From NCBI GenBank assembly GCA_905199225.1, contig CAJKFS010000006.1, positions 9,174 through 73,173 on the forward strand: DNA of 64,000 nucleotides. The letters run 5' to 3'. This DNA comes from an uncultured Collinsella sp. Its GTDB lineage: Bacteria > Actinomycetota > Coriobacteriia > Coriobacteriales > Coriobacteriaceae. Made by a program: the position numbers and the translations under genes. This document shows, one piece after another, positions 7,638-16,491 of this stretch. The stretch's first letter is position 1, and each line of letters opens with the position of its first letter. The notes beneath the pieces were generated by a model. The model saw only the letters and a list, made by a program, of their open reading frames with translations, did no database searches and was not told the origin of the DNA.

Positions 7638-8843
7638 CTACTTGACCTCGATGAGCTCATACTCGCTCGTGCCCAGGCCGATCTTTTCGGCGTGCGCGAT
7701 GCACACGCGCCAGTCGGTGTCGGGATGTGTGATGCAGAAGGGGTCACGCGCCTGCTCGCCCTCCAGATGCTCGTGGTTATGCTCCATCTTGGTCGCGCTA
7801 TCGGTGAGCTCGGTGTTGGGCAGCGGCTCGGATGCCATGACGGCATCGGCGCAGGCCTGGTCGATGGCGACCGGGTCGAAGCTCGCGAACATGCCGATAT
7901 CGTTGACGATAGGCGTGTCGTTTTCGGGATGGCAATCGCAGTTGGGGCTGATATCCATGGCAAGCGAGATATGGAAGCTGGGACGATCCTGGACAACGGC
8001 CTTGGTGTACTCGGCAATCTTACAGTTGAGCACATCGGCCGCGGCCTCATAGCCGGGCTTGATGGCGTCCTGGTTGCATGCCGCAATGCAGCGTCCGCAG
8101 CCCACGCAGCGATCGTGGTCGATGGCAGCCACGTGCACCGTGCGAGTAGCGCCGCTGGCAAGCTCGCGCTCGCGGGTGTCGTCGAACGAGATAGCGTTGT
8201 GCGCGCAGATCTTTTCGCAGGCACGGCAGCCAACGCAGTGCTCGGTCGCGACGTTCGGCTTGCCGGCGGCATGCTGCTCCATCTTGCCGGCGCGACTGCC
8301 GCCACCCATACCCAGGTTCTTCATGGCGCCGCCAAAACCGGCCTGCTCATGGCCCTTAAAGTGGGTGAGGCTAATCACGATATCGGCATCCATGAGCGCC
8401 TGACCGATCTTGGCCTCGTGCACGTACTCGCCGCCCTCGACCGGGACGAGCGCCTCGTCGGTGCCCTTGAGGCCATCGGCGATGATGACCTGACAACCCG
8501 TGGCATACGGGGTAAAACCGTTCTGGTAGGCGGTATCGATGTGCTCGAGCGCGTTTTTGCGGCTACCGACATAGAGCGTGTTGCAGTCGGTGAGGAAGGG
8601 TTTGCCACCCAGCTCCTTCACGACATCCGCGACGGCGCGGGCGTAGTTGGGGCGCAAAAAGCTCAGGTTGCCCAGCTCGCCAAAGTGAATCTTGATGGCG
8701 ACGAACTTGTTCTCAAAGTCGATCTGCTCAATACCGGCGTGACGGATGAGACGCTTGAGCTTGTCGAGCTGGCTCTCGCGAGCATGCGTGCGCAGGTTGG
8801 TGAAGTACACCTTAGCGGGTGCTGCGGGTGCAGTTGCGGTCAT
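7638..8843 (-). CDS. DUF362 domain ferredoxin-type iron-sulfur protein
   Basis: 401 residues. An N-terminal DUF362 domain (about 10-200, with AIKIHFGELGN, TDCNTLYVG and SLTHFKGHEQAGFGGA) is followed by two 4Fe-4S motifs: CVGCRACEKIC (about 205-215) and CVGCGRCIAAC (about 240-255). A second DUF362-like part follows (SLAMDISPNCDCHP). Family members are cytoplasmic iron-sulfur proteins of unproven reaction, probably electron carriers. The ATG follows GAGGGGA. The gene is transcribed alone and ends at a strong terminator. In this anaerobe it may serve the same ferredoxin pool as the hydrogenase, which is inference. Confidence 0.85.
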   Translation of the reverse strand: MTATAPAAPAKVYFTNLRTHARESQLDKLKRLIRHAGIEQIDFENKFVAIKIHFGELGNLSFLRPNYARAVADVVKELGGKPFLTDCNTLYVGSRKNALEHIDTAYQNGFTPYATGCQVIIADGLKGTDEALVPVEGGEYVHEAKIGQALMDADIVISLTHFKGHEQAGFGGAMKNLGMGGGSRAGKMEQHAAGKPNVATEHCVGCRACEKICAHNAISFDDTRERELASGATRTVHVAAIDHDRCVGCGRCIAACNQDAIKPGYEAAADVLNCKIAEYTKAVVQDRPSFHISLAMDISPNCDCHPENDTPIVNDIGMFASFDPVAIDQACADAVMASEPLPNTELTDSATKMEHNHEHLEGEQARDPFCITHPDTDWRVCIAHAEKIGLGTSEYELIEVK

Positions 8844-8927
8844 AGATATATCCCCTCGGTCTATATGGCGTTACCGACATAAGAGGATGGTACCCGCTGA
8901 AGTAGGGTCAAAGTCAAGCACGGCGCC

Positions 8928-8956
8928 TAGTCATTGGGGACGTTCTTAAATGACTA
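8928..8956. repeat. 29-bp dyad repeat, GGGGACGTTCTT core, copy 2
   Basis: Identical over 29 bp to 424-452. It lies five bases 3' of the ABC permease stop codon and is itself flanked by GCGCCTAG and CTAGGCGC-like arms, which extend the dyad. Confidence 0.75.
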
Positions 8957-8961
8957 GGTGG

Positions 8962-10167
8962 CTAGGCGCGGGATTTGGCGCGTGCGAGGGCCAGGCCTGC
9001 GGCGGAGATGGCTGCGGCGAAGAGCACGGTGACGCCTAGGTCGCAGGCGATGTCGCCCAGCGCGGCAGACGTCAGGTCCGACGAGAGCGCCTTGCCGATC
9101 GCGTCGTTCACCCAATACGTCGGCACAAAGTGCGCCACCGTCTGCACGGCCGAGCCCATGAGCGACAGCGGCATCCAGGCGCCGCCCAAAAACGTCATGA
9201 GCATGCCGAGCAGGTTGCCCACACCGTTGAGCAGCTCCTCGCGCGCGCCCAGGCTCGACAGCGTAAAGCCAACGGCCAGCGGCGTGCACGCCAGGGCAAA
9301 CGTTGCCGCCAGCGCCAGGCACACGCGACCCACGCCGACCTCGGCAACCGCGCTGGCAAAGCCCACGACGCTCATCATGCTCGACACGAGCCAGATGCAG
9401 ACGGTGAGCACGGCGGCGGCCGCGAACACAGCGAGCGAACGCTGGCGCTCAGAGACCGGGCTGGCATCCATGCGGCGCACGCGCTCGGGCTCGTTCATGC
9501 CCGAGAACACCAGTCCCACCGACACGATGACCGACGAGATGATCGCGTACGCGCCAAAGTTGAAGTACGACTCGAGCGTGGTAGCAGCAGTCGAGTCGAC
9601 CTTGACCTGCTCGATCTGGACCTCCGCGCGCTTTGCGGCAGCGTGCTCGGCGGCCCTTGCGACGTCACCGTTGGAGGCAGCTGGTTCAAGCGCCGCCGCA
9701 GCGCCCGCGAGCGAGATCCAGCGCGAGGCCTCGGCAGACGAGAGCGCCGCCGCCATGGTGCCGGAACCGTAGGCCACGTCGAGCTTGGGCAGGGCTTCCC
9801 CCGCACGGGCGGCTGCAACAAGGTCGTCCTCGAACCCCTCCGGGATAAAGAACACGCAGTCGGCGCTGCCCTTGGCACTGTTGCTCTTGGAGAGCGCATC
9901 GGCAAGGTCGTACGCGTCGTCGCCGATGCCCGTGACCAGGTCAAAGCGTGAGCCCAGGTGCTTGGTAAGCGCCCGCGAAAGGTCGCTATTGTCGCGGTCG
10001 ACCACGATCACGTTGGTGTCGTAGGGCTTGTACTCGGTAAGCTGCGACGAGTTCCAGCTCACCGAAGCCGCGATGAATACGCCCATGAGCGAGATGAACA
10101 CCGTATAGATGAGCAGGTAGAACGGGTGCGCCAGTGCCATGCGAAGCGCGGTCTTAAAGGTGCTCAT
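8962..10167 (-). CDS. ABC-2 type transporter permease (second subunit)
   Basis: About 401 residues. One membrane helix near the N-terminus (FYLLIYTVFISLMGVFIAAS) is followed by a large extracytoplasmic domain (about 40-215) and five to six C-terminal helices (about 215-400). This is the ABC2_membrane_3 layout of drug or lipid exporters. The ATG at 10167 follows GGAAGGAG by six bases and overlaps the end of the preceding permease gene by 14 bases, so the two are coupled. With the upstream permease and ATPase it forms a heterodimeric exporter; the substrate is not deducible. Confidence 0.85.
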   Translation of the reverse strand: MSTFKTALRMALAHPFYLLIYTVFISLMGVFIAASVSWNSSQLTEYKPYDTNVIVVDRDNSDLSRALTKHLGSRFDLVTGIGDDAYDLADALSKSNSAKGSADCVFFIPEGFEDDLVAAARAGEALPKLDVAYGSGTMAAALSSAEASRWISLAGAAAALEPAASNGDVARAAEHAAAKRAEVQIEQVKVDSTAATTLESYFNFGAYAIISSVIVSVGLVFSGMNEPERVRRMDASPVSERQRSLAVFAAAAVLTVCIWLVSSMMSVVGFASAVAEVGVGRVCLALAATFALACTPLAVGFTLSSLGAREELLNGVGNLLGMLMTFLGGAWMPLSLMGSAVQTVAHFVPTYWVNDAIGKALSSDLTSAALGDIACDLGVTVLFAAAISAAGLALARAKSRA

Positions 10168-11341
10168 AGCGGCTCCTTCCAAAGATCAGCGTAGCGGCGG
10201 CGACAAACACCAGGGCCATGAGGACCAGCGCGCCAGCGCAAACGACAAAGGGGCCCAGGCCCTCAAAGAAATACAGGCGATTGAACATGTCGCAGATGAG
10301 CTTGACGGGGTTGAGCCAGCACTCGACCGGACAAGCGCGGGCGACGTCGTCGGCAAGCGCCATCGCCGGCTCGCCGTAGAGGCCGGCGAACAGGGCGCAC
10401 GTGGTAGCAAAGCCCGTAAGGATGCCGGACTTGGACGCCTTGCCGCCTTTAACGGGAAGCGTACCCACAAAGAATCCCAGGCCCGTGGCGGCAAGCGCGG
10501 AAGCGGCGGCACCCACCAGACACAGCCCCTCGCGCCCGCCAAAGTCGACGCCCACGACCAGACGCACGTAGCCGATCGCGATCGTCATCGAAGCAAAGGA
10601 AACCAGCCACGAGCCCACAAAGATACCGACCAGCGACGCCGTCTTGGAAAGACCGCCCACGCAGCGGCGCGCGCCAAGGCCAGACAGATTGGGCTGCAGG
10701 TCGACGACGCTCAAGGCGGCAAACTCGGCAGACATCATCGCGACCAGGCCAAAGAGCGCGTAGTAGTAGATGACCGTGCCATCGGGCGCGGTGCGTGTTA
10801 GGCTTACGCGGCGGGTGCCGCCCTTGAGCGACAGGGCGCGCGCAACCGCCTCCGGGTCGGCGAGCGCCGCCGGGTTGTCCTGAGCAATATGGCGCATGAG
10901 CTCGGCATTTTGTGTATACGAGCTTGCCACCGTCTCCAGGATGCTGCGATCGGTGAGCACCGATGTGGCGCGCGAGCTGTCGTAGCTCGATAACAGCGTG
11001 AGTTTGGGCGTGCCCGCGTCGTCGACCGTATAGATGCCCGCGACCTCGCCGGCCTTAAGCGCACGGTTCGCATCGGCTGCGTCGTCGCACTCGTGGATCT
11101 CGAGCAGCTGGTCGTCGCCTGCCTTGGCAAGCGAAGCGGCCACGTCCTTAAAGGTCGAGGCATCCCAGGCCTCGTCCGCCACGACGGCAACCGGCACCGG
11201 GTCGACTGTGCCGTCGGAGCTGAGGTTCGCAAACATAAACATGAACATCGTGGAAAGCGCGATGGGAAAGACCGCGCCCCAGACCCACGTACTCGGCCGA
11301 CGCAGCAGCGTCTTGACCGTAATGATGATGGTGTTGAACAT
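10154..11341 (-). CDS. ABC-2 type transporter permease (first subunit)
   Basis: 395 residues with the same plan as its partner: one N-terminal helix (about 20-40), an extracytoplasmic domain (about 45-200), then six helices beginning at VIYYYALFGLVAMMSAEFAA. It starts at ATG 11341 after GGGGGCAG and lies nine bases after the ATPase stop codon. Its C-terminal end (RYEHL) overlaps the start of the second permease. The set sits beside a divergent sensor kinase, a common arrangement for antibiotic-peptide resistance exporters. That function is inference. Confidence 0.87.
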   Translation of the reverse strand: MFNTIIITVKTLLRRPSTWVWGAVFPIALSTMFMFMFANLSSDGTVDPVPVAVVADEAWDASTFKDVAASLAKAGDDQLLEIHECDDAADANRALKAGEVAGIYTVDDAGTPKLTLLSSYDSSRATSVLTDRSILETVASSYTQNAELMRHIAQDNPAALADPEAVARALSLKGGTRRVSLTRTAPDGTVIYYYALFGLVAMMSAEFAALSVVDLQPNLSGLGARRCVGGLSKTASLVGIFVGSWLVSFASMTIAIGYVRLVVGVDFGGREGLCLVGAAASALAATGLGFFVGTLPVKGGKASKSGILTGFATTCALFAGLYGEPAMALADDVARACPVECWLNPVKLICDMFNRLYFFEGLGPFVVCAGALVLMALVFVAAATLIFGRSRYEHL

Positions 11342-11350
11342 AGCTGCCCC

Positions 11351-12289
11351 CTAGTCGCGCAGCTCGCGGCCGGTGATCTCGAGGAACACGTCGTTGAGGG
11401 TCGGCGGCTCGCTCCACACGCGGCCGAGCGCCACGTCGGCGGCGCGCAGCGTGTCGAGGATGTCGACCAGGCTGTGCGGGCTCGCTTCGCAGGTGCAGAC
11501 GAGCTCGCCGCCGGAAAGCTCAACCGAAAGCACGTGCTCGAGGGCGCGCAGCCGCTCGACCGTGGCGGGCTCGACGGCGCCGACCTCGACGGTCACGCGC
11601 TCGCCCATCTGAATCATGCGCTTGAGCTCGTCGTTGGTGCCCTGCGCCAGCACGCGGCCGCCGTCCATGATCATGATGCGGCTGCAAATCTGCTCGACTT
11701 CCTCCATGTAATGACTGGTGTACACCACCGTGGCGCCCTCGTCGCGCAGGCGGCAGATGCCCTCCAGGATGGCGTTGCGGCTCTGCGGGTCGACCGCCAC
11801 CGTGGGTTCGTCAAAAAAGATGAGCTCGGGCTTGTGCGCGATGCCGCAGGCAATGTTGAGACGACGCTCCAGGCCGCCCGAGAGCTTGCCGGGGCGGAAC
11901 TTGGTAAAGTCGCCCAGGCCGACAAAGTCGATCGCCTCGTCCACCAGCGCGCGGCGGCGCTTGAGGTCGTTGACGTAGAGACTGCAGAAATAGTCGATAT
12001 TCTCGCGCACGGTGAGCTCGTCGAACACCGCCACCTGCTGCGGCACCACACCGATGCGGCGCTTGAGGTCGTAGCGGGCGGGCGTCATGCGCTCGCCGAA
12101 CAGCTCGATGGCGCCCTTGTCGTAGGCGAGCAGCTGTAGGATGCAGTTGATGGACGTGGTCTTGCCCGAGCCGTTGGGGCCCAGCAGGCCAAAGATCTCG
12201 CCGGGAGCGATACTCAGGTTAAAGTGGTCGAGCGCAATAAGGTCGTCGTAGCGCTTAACGAGGTTTTCGACGTGGACGATGTCTGTCAT
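11351..12289 (-). CDS. ABC transporter ATP-binding protein
   Basis: 312 residues, a CcmA-type ATPase partnering the two ABC-2 permeases. It shows Walker A GPNGSGKT (about 37-44), Q-loop VVPQQVAVF, signature LSGGLERR, Walker B IFFDEP and the H-loop YTSHYME. A C-terminal regulatory segment of about 90 residues follows. I start at ATG 12289 (MTDIVHVENL), with GAAGGG eight bases upstream; a longer upstream frame has no coding character. It is the first gene of the exporter operon. Confidence 0.93.
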   Translation of the reverse strand: MTDIVHVENLVKRYDDLIALDHFNLSIAPGEIFGLLGPNGSGKTTSINCILQLLAYDKGAIELFGERMTPARYDLKRRIGVVPQQVAVFDELTVRENIDYFCSLYVNDLKRRRALVDEAIDFVGLGDFTKFRPGKLSGGLERRLNIACGIAHKPELIFFDEPTVAVDPQSRNAILEGICRLRDEGATVVYTSHYMEEVEQICSRIMIMDGGRVLAQGTNDELKRMIQMGERVTVEVGAVEPATVERLRALEHVLSVELSGGELVCTCEASPHSLVDILDTLRAADVALGRVWSEPPTLNDVFLEITGRELRD

Positions 12290-12487
12290 GAGGCGGCCCT
12301 TCTGTTGCTTGCGGCCCGGTACGACTTCATCATCGCAGGAGCTGACGGCGCGCACCAGTGAGCTTTGTCACGAGTGCGGGGCTTGGTCGCGTGGCCCGCT
12401 GACGCGACCGCCCCGCCGCGTGGGAGGAATGTCACGGTTGCTCTGAGTGGCGCCTCCCCCGTGCGCGGCATCGCGTGCAATACCCGT

Positions 12488-13633
12488 ATGAACAGGCTAT
12501 TCGACAAATCGATCGTACTGGCGTGCTGCATCGCAGCCGCCACGGGCCTTGCTGTGGATGTTCGCCTGGTCGCGGCGTTTTGCCTTGGCGTTGTCATCGC
12601 CTCGCTGGCCGAGGTCGCGCAGGGAGAACGCGCCCGTCGCGGCAGCGAGGCCGGCAGCTACGCCTACGTCATCGCGGCTGTCTTCGTGCCGCCGTTTGTG
12701 CCGTTCGCACCTCTCGCCCTCTATGACATCGCGCGGCGCGTGCGCTGTGAACGCATCTGGCCCGCGCTGGCGATTGGCTCCGTGTTTGCCTGCGCACTTG
12801 CCACGGACCTTCGCTGCGGCGCGCTCACCACCCGAACGCTGTTGCTAACCGCCATCCTTTCGGTCGCCGCCACGTTGCTGTCACTGCGCACCGCGCAGCT
12901 GGAGCGCGAACAGGAACGCATGCGTCGCACCCGCGACAAGCTGCAAGAACGCGCCCTGGCACTCGAGGCACGCAACCGCGACCTCGCCGACCGCCAGGAC
13001 TACGAAGTCGAGCTCGCGACGCTCGCCGAACGCGCCCGCATCGCGCGCGAGATCCACGATAACGTGGGCCACCAGCTCACGCGCGCCTCACTGCAGGCCG
13101 AAGCCCTACGCGTGGTCCACGCCGACGAGCCTGGCGTCGCCGCCGATTTCGCCGACGTCAAATACACCGTTGACGAGGCGCTCCAGCTCGTGCGCGCCAG
13201 CGTCCACGCGCTCAACGACAATGCGGCCAACCTCTCCGTGCAGCTCGAACGCATCGTCGAAGGCGCGCGCTCGGACAGCGGTCCGCAGATTGAGCTTGAG
13301 GTTTTGGCCGAGCATGCGCCCGCCAACGTCGCCAACTGCTTTGCGGCGGTGCTGCGCGAGGCGCTTTCCAACGCCATGCACCACGCCCATGCCAAAACCA
13401 TTACCGTGCGGTGCATGGAGCATCCATCGTTTTACCAGCTCATCGTTACCGATGATGGCGCAGACGCGACCCCGGCGAGCAGCAGCAACGTCGCAGAAGG
13501 CATGGGGCTCGTCTCCATGCGCGAGCGCGTCGAGGCGCTTGGCGGAACCTTCACCGCCGGCCTGCGCGCCGGCGCCCCCGGCTGGCGCGTGTTTGCCACC
13601 GTCCCCAAACAGCAAGGAGATGACGCCCGATAA
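12488..13633 (+). CDS. NarL/DesK-type sensor histidine kinase
   Basis: About 381 residues. The N-terminal half has five to six membrane helices (about 5-145) with no clear extracellular sensor. A coiled linker follows (about 145-195, LEREQERMRRTRDKLQERA). The HisKA_3 box RIAREIHDNVGHQL contains the phospho-acceptor His, and the HATPase region shows VLREALSNAMHHAHA and GMGLVSMRERVEALGG. I chose ATG 12488 because upstream codons look non-coding; the ribosome-binding site is weak. It is divergent from the exporter operon and overlaps the response regulator frame, so it probably controls that exporter. Confidence 0.88.
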   Translation: MNRLFDKSIVLACCIAAATGLAVDVRLVAAFCLGVVIASLAEVAQGERARRGSEAGSYAYVIAAVFVPPFVPFAPLALYDIARRVRCERIWPALAIGSVFACALATDLRCGALTTRTLLLTAILSVAATLLSLRTAQLEREQERMRRTRDKLQERALALEARNRDLADRQDYEVELATLAERARIAREIHDNVGHQLTRASLQAEALRVVHADEPGVAADFADVKYTVDEALQLVRASVHALNDNAANLSVQLERIVEGARSDSGPQIELEVLAEHAPANVANCFAAVLREALSNAMHHAHAKTITVRCMEHPSFYQLIVTDDGADATPASSSNVAEGMGLVSMRERVEALGGTFTAGLRAGAPGWRVFATVPKQQGDDAR

Positions 13634-14259
13634 GGCTCATAGTTGTCGACGACGACCTCTTGGTAGTCGATTCGCTCAAGATTATCCTGGGCGCCCAGCC
13701 GTAGATCGAAGTGGTGGGCACCGGAGCCGACGGCAACGACGCGGTGGCACTCTACGCCGAACTCGCACCCGATATCGCGCTGCTCGACATTCAGATGCCA
13801 GGGCGCGACGGCCTTTCGGCGGCGCGCGAAATCCTTGAGCACGACCCCGCGGCACGCGTGGTGTTTCTGACGACATTCTCGGATGACGAGTACATTGTGT
13901 CGGCGCTCAAGCTGGGCGCCCGCGGTTACCTGATCAAGACCGATGTCGCCGCCATTCCGCCAGCGTTGGCGCAGGTCATGGATGGCAAACGCGTGCTCGA
14001 GGGCAAGGCAATCGAAGATGTTGACTTTGACGGAATGGGCGACAAGACGGGCACGCCCCGCCGGCCCGCAGCCTTTGCCAGCCTGACCGACCGCGAGTTC
14101 GAAGTCGCCGAGCTCATCGCCCGCGGCCTCGATAACAAGGAGATTGCCGCCACGGCTTATATGGGAGAAGGCACGGTGCGCAACCACATCAGCTCGATCC
14201 TGGCCAAAATGGGCCTGCGCAACCGCACCCAAATCGCCATCGCCTACCTGCGAGGGTAA
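13620..14259 (+). pseudogene. NarL-family response regulator with stop and frame defects
   Basis: The frame from about 13630 encodes a typical REC domain start (RLIVVDDDLLVVDSLKIIL). At 13702-13704 a TAG replaces what looks like a CAG, in QP-stop-IEVVGTG. Reading continues through the phospho-acceptor DIALLDIQMPGRDG to a complete LuxR-type HTH (LTDREFEVAELIARGLDNKE). No normal start codon precedes the VVDDD part in frame. The nearby ATG at 13620 is in frame with it only if one base near 13629 is removed. Restart at GTG 13711 would lack the acidic pocket. The kinase therefore seems to have lost a functional partner, unless the stop is a sequencing error. Confidence 0.75.
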
Positions 14260-14319
14260 TTACCCAACGGCCGACCGCTCCGGCATAGCAAAATGGCTGC
14301 CATCGATTTAATGCCATTT

Positions 14320-14473
14320 CAAAACTATGCCGGTTTACGGGGCTAAACTCAGGACCCCCATCCATACCCGCGTTTTCTGCAAAATGACGGCTCGTCTACC
14401 TGCGGTTTTATTTTCACGCTTTTCGGTATGGTTGGGGATCCGGAATCCGGCCCCGTAAACCGGCATAGTTTTG
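14320..14473. repeat. 154-bp nested palindrome, copy 1
   Basis: Outer arms CAAAACTATGCCGGTTTACG and its exact complement enclose CCATACCC...GGTATGG and an inner TCTACCTGCGG segment followed by T-rich sequence. Copy 2 at 14820-14973 has the same length and begins exactly 500 bp later. Between copies the arm changes from GGTTTACGG to GGATTACGG, and the opposite arm changes to match. Flanks (TGCCATTTC before, TTCG after) are also similar, so homology extends past the arms. Confidence 0.85.
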
Positions 14474-14566
14474 TTCGAGCGACCACGTCAAGTGTCTCCG
14501 AAAGCCGCTTCAAGCCAAAAACGATCCGTTTTTCTCCGTCCCCAAGGAATCAGCCGGAACCGCCCG

Positions 14567-14724
14567 CCACGAAATCGGCGCATCTACTACGTTTGACTCG
14601 ACACCCCTGACCATACCCGCTTTTCATGCAAAATCGCAGGCGTTCTACCTGCGATTTTTATTTCGCATTACTTGCCATGGTTGAGGGTAGCAGCCTAAAC
14701 GTAGTAGATGGGCCCATTTCGTGG
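14567..14724. repeat. 158-bp nested palindrome, related core, different arms
   Basis: Outer arms run CCACGAAATC and CTACTACGTTT, with the matching complement AAACGTAGTAG and ATTTCGTGG. They are unrelated to the arms of the 154-bp copies. The inside shares their core: CCATACCCGCTTTTC, a GCAGG/CCTGC stem around CGTTCTA, then a T-rich run and CCATGG. It lies midway between the two 154-bp copies. Direct repeats (GCCAAAA then CCGTTTT then CTCCGTCC) at about 14514-14548 and 14754-14787 flank it. Confidence 0.8.
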
Positions 14725-14819
14725 CAGACGAGTCACGCGGCGGCCCTCGCGAGGCCAAAATGACCCGTTTTCCTCCGTCCTTGGGGTGATCAAGGGCTGT
14801 TACGGATATGATGCTATTT

Positions 14820-14973
14820 CAAAACTATGCCGGATTACGGGGCTAATGTCAGGGCCCTCATCCATACCTTCATTTTTTGAAAAACGGCAGGCTATCTACC
14901 TGCGGTTTTGTTTTTGCGATTTTCCGTATGGTCGAAGGTTCGCTATCTAGCCCCGTAATCCGGCATAGTTTTG
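14820..14973. repeat. 154-bp nested palindrome, copy 2
   Basis: Arms CAAAACTATGCCGGATTACG and its exact complement; interior CCATACC...CCGTATGG with a GCAGG/CCTGC stem around CTATCTA. See copy 1 for the paired changes. The 14260-15048 interval holds only these elements and no gene that I can support. Confidence 0.85.
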
Positions 14974-15006
14974 TTCGCAGCGGCTTAACCGCGCGTTCAC
15001 GCGCGG

Positions 15007-15048
15007 GGCCGGTGGGGCATTTTTGCCCCACCGGCCCCTGTTCCAGCG
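15007..15048 (-). terminator. Hairpin after echF
   Basis: GGCCGGTGGGG and CCCCACCGGCC pair around ATTTTTG immediately downstream of the echF stop. There is no clear U-tract after the stem in the minus direction (CGCGCGTG follows), so this may act by other means. Confidence 0.45.
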
Positions 15049-15390
15049 CTATTCCGGCTTGGTTTCTACCGTGGGAGTCTTATCCGCCGCAACTGGAGTA
15101 CGGGCGGTGTCCATAGTCAGGCAGTGTTTGGGGCAGCTTTCGATACACTCGCCGCACACTACGCAGGCATACGGATCGATCGACCACGTTCCGCCCTTGC
15201 GATCGACCGCGAGCGCGCCCGCCGGGCAGCGACGCGCGCACATGCCGCAGCAAATGCACACGTCCATGTCGTTAACGATGTGCCCGCGCAGGCGCTCGGG
15301 CGCCGCGAGCCTCTCCTGCGGATAGCACACCGTTACCGGCTGCTTGACCATAGAACCCAAGGCCGTCTTGGCAAATGTCAGCAAACTCAT
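15049..15390 (-). CDS. echF: Ech hydrogenase ferredoxin-like subunit EchF
   Basis: 113 residues with two complete 4Fe-4S motifs, CICCGMCARRCP (about 44-55) and CVVCGECIESCP (about 75-86). It corresponds to NuoI/HycF-type subunits that carry electrons from ferredoxin to the membrane hydrogenase. The N-terminal amphipathic segment (LTFAKTALGSMVKQPVTVCYP) matches the membrane-docking helix of such subunits. The C-terminal 20 residues are T/P/K-rich. It is the last gene of a five-gene operon; the start follows GGAAAGG. The order with neighbours matches ech operons. Confidence 0.87.
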   Translation of the reverse strand: MSLLTFAKTALGSMVKQPVTVCYPQERLAAPERLRGHIVNDMDVCICCGMCARRCPAGALAVDRKGGTWSIDPYACVVCGECIESCPKHCLTMDTARTPVAADKTPTVETKPE

Positions 15391-15397
15391 GCCGCGC

Positions 15398-16486
15398 CTA
15401 CCTTTCCGTGCAGCTAATGCAGGGGTCGATGGTCAGGATAATCATGGGAACGCTGGCAAGGAGTACGCCCTGCAGCGCACGCGTCAGACCCGCCAAGTTC
15501 TGCGACGTCGGCGTGCGCACGCGGAAACGGTCCAGGTTCTTGGTGCCGTTGCCGCGCACATAGTAATACGCCTCGCCGCGCGGCTGCTCAATCACAACCT
15601 CGCCGCGCGCGCCGTCGGCCGGTGTGAGCTTGGTACGCCCGCCGATGCCGTCGTGCGGAATCTTGCCGACAAGCTCCTTGATAATGTCCATGGCCTGCGT
15701 GACCTCGGCGCAACGCACCTGGCAGCGGGCATAGCAGTCGCCATCGGTAGCAACGATGGGCTCAAATGCAGCCAGGTCCGCATAGGCACCGTCACCGAAC
15801 ATGCGCACGTCGTAATCCACGCCCGAGGCGCGGCCGAACGGGCCGACCATCGAAAGCTCCAGTGCATCTTTCTTGCTGATCACGCCCACGCCATGCAGGC
15901 GCTCGCCGCAGCTGGCGTCGTCCAAAAACGTATGCACCAGGGTCTCGTAGTCGGGGCGCATGGTGTCGAGCGTCTGGACAATGCCCGCCAGCTCGGAGTC
16001 CTCAATGTCGTGCTTAAGGCCGCCGATCTCGTTAATCGAAAGGATCACGCGGCCGCCGCAGGTGCTCTCGAAGATCTTGAGAATCTGCTCGCGCAGGGTC
16101 CACGACCGATAGAACAGCGCCTCAAAGCCAAAGGCATCGGCGAGCAGGCCCAGCCACAGCAGATGCGAGTGGATGCGCGAAAGCTCGTGCAAAATGGTGC
16201 GGATATACTGCACGCGGCCGGGCACCTCGATGTCGAGCATGCGCTCGCAGGCGCTGGCATAGCCGCAGCTGTGTCCCACGGCGCAGATGCCGCAGATGCG
16301 CTCGGCGATGTAGCCAAACTGGTGCATGTCACGCTTTTCGGTGAGCTTCTCGAGTCCGCGGTGCACAAAACCGATCTGCGGAATTGCCTCGATGACGCGG
16401 TCGTCCTCGATCACCAGGTCCAGATGAAGCGGCTCGGGCAGCACCGGGTGCTGCGGGCCAAACGGAATGACGGAGCGATGAGCCAT
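15398..16486 (-). CDS. echE: [NiFe] hydrogenase large subunit EchE
   Basis: 362 residues. Both nickel-binding motifs are intact: RICGICAVGHSCGYASACE (about 63-81) and the C-terminal DPCISCTER. This distinguishes a true group 4 [NiFe] hydrogenase from the related Complex I NuoD, which lacks these cysteines. It catalyses H2 production from protons or H2 uptake at the cytoplasmic side. The protein ends four residues after the last motif Cys, so no long C-terminal extension needs to be cleaved. No maturation (hyp) genes lie in the window. GGAGG precedes the ATG. Confidence 0.92.
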   Translation of the reverse strand: MAHRSVIPFGPQHPVLPEPLHLDLVIEDDRVIEAIPQIGFVHRGLEKLTEKRDMHQFGYIAERICGICAVGHSCGYASACERMLDIEVPGRVQYIRTILHELSRIHSHLLWLGLLADAFGFEALFYRSWTLREQILKIFESTCGGRVILSINEIGGLKHDIEDSELAGIVQTLDTMRPDYETLVHTFLDDASCGERLHGVGVISKKDALELSMVGPFGRASGVDYDVRMFGDGAYADLAAFEPIVATDGDCYARCQVRCAEVTQAMDIIKELVGKIPHDGIGGRTKLTPADGARGEVVIEQPRGEAYYYVRGNGTKNLDRFRVRTPTSQNLAGLTRALQGVLLASVPMIILTIDPCISCTER

Positions 16487-16491
16487 GGACC

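Noticed and set aside
6422..14259. Reassignment of TAA and TAG to glutamine
   Set aside because: Both broken genes have a stop where Gln is expected, but many intact genes in the window end with TAA or TAG, so the standard code applies. Two independent nonsense changes or sequencing errors are simpler.
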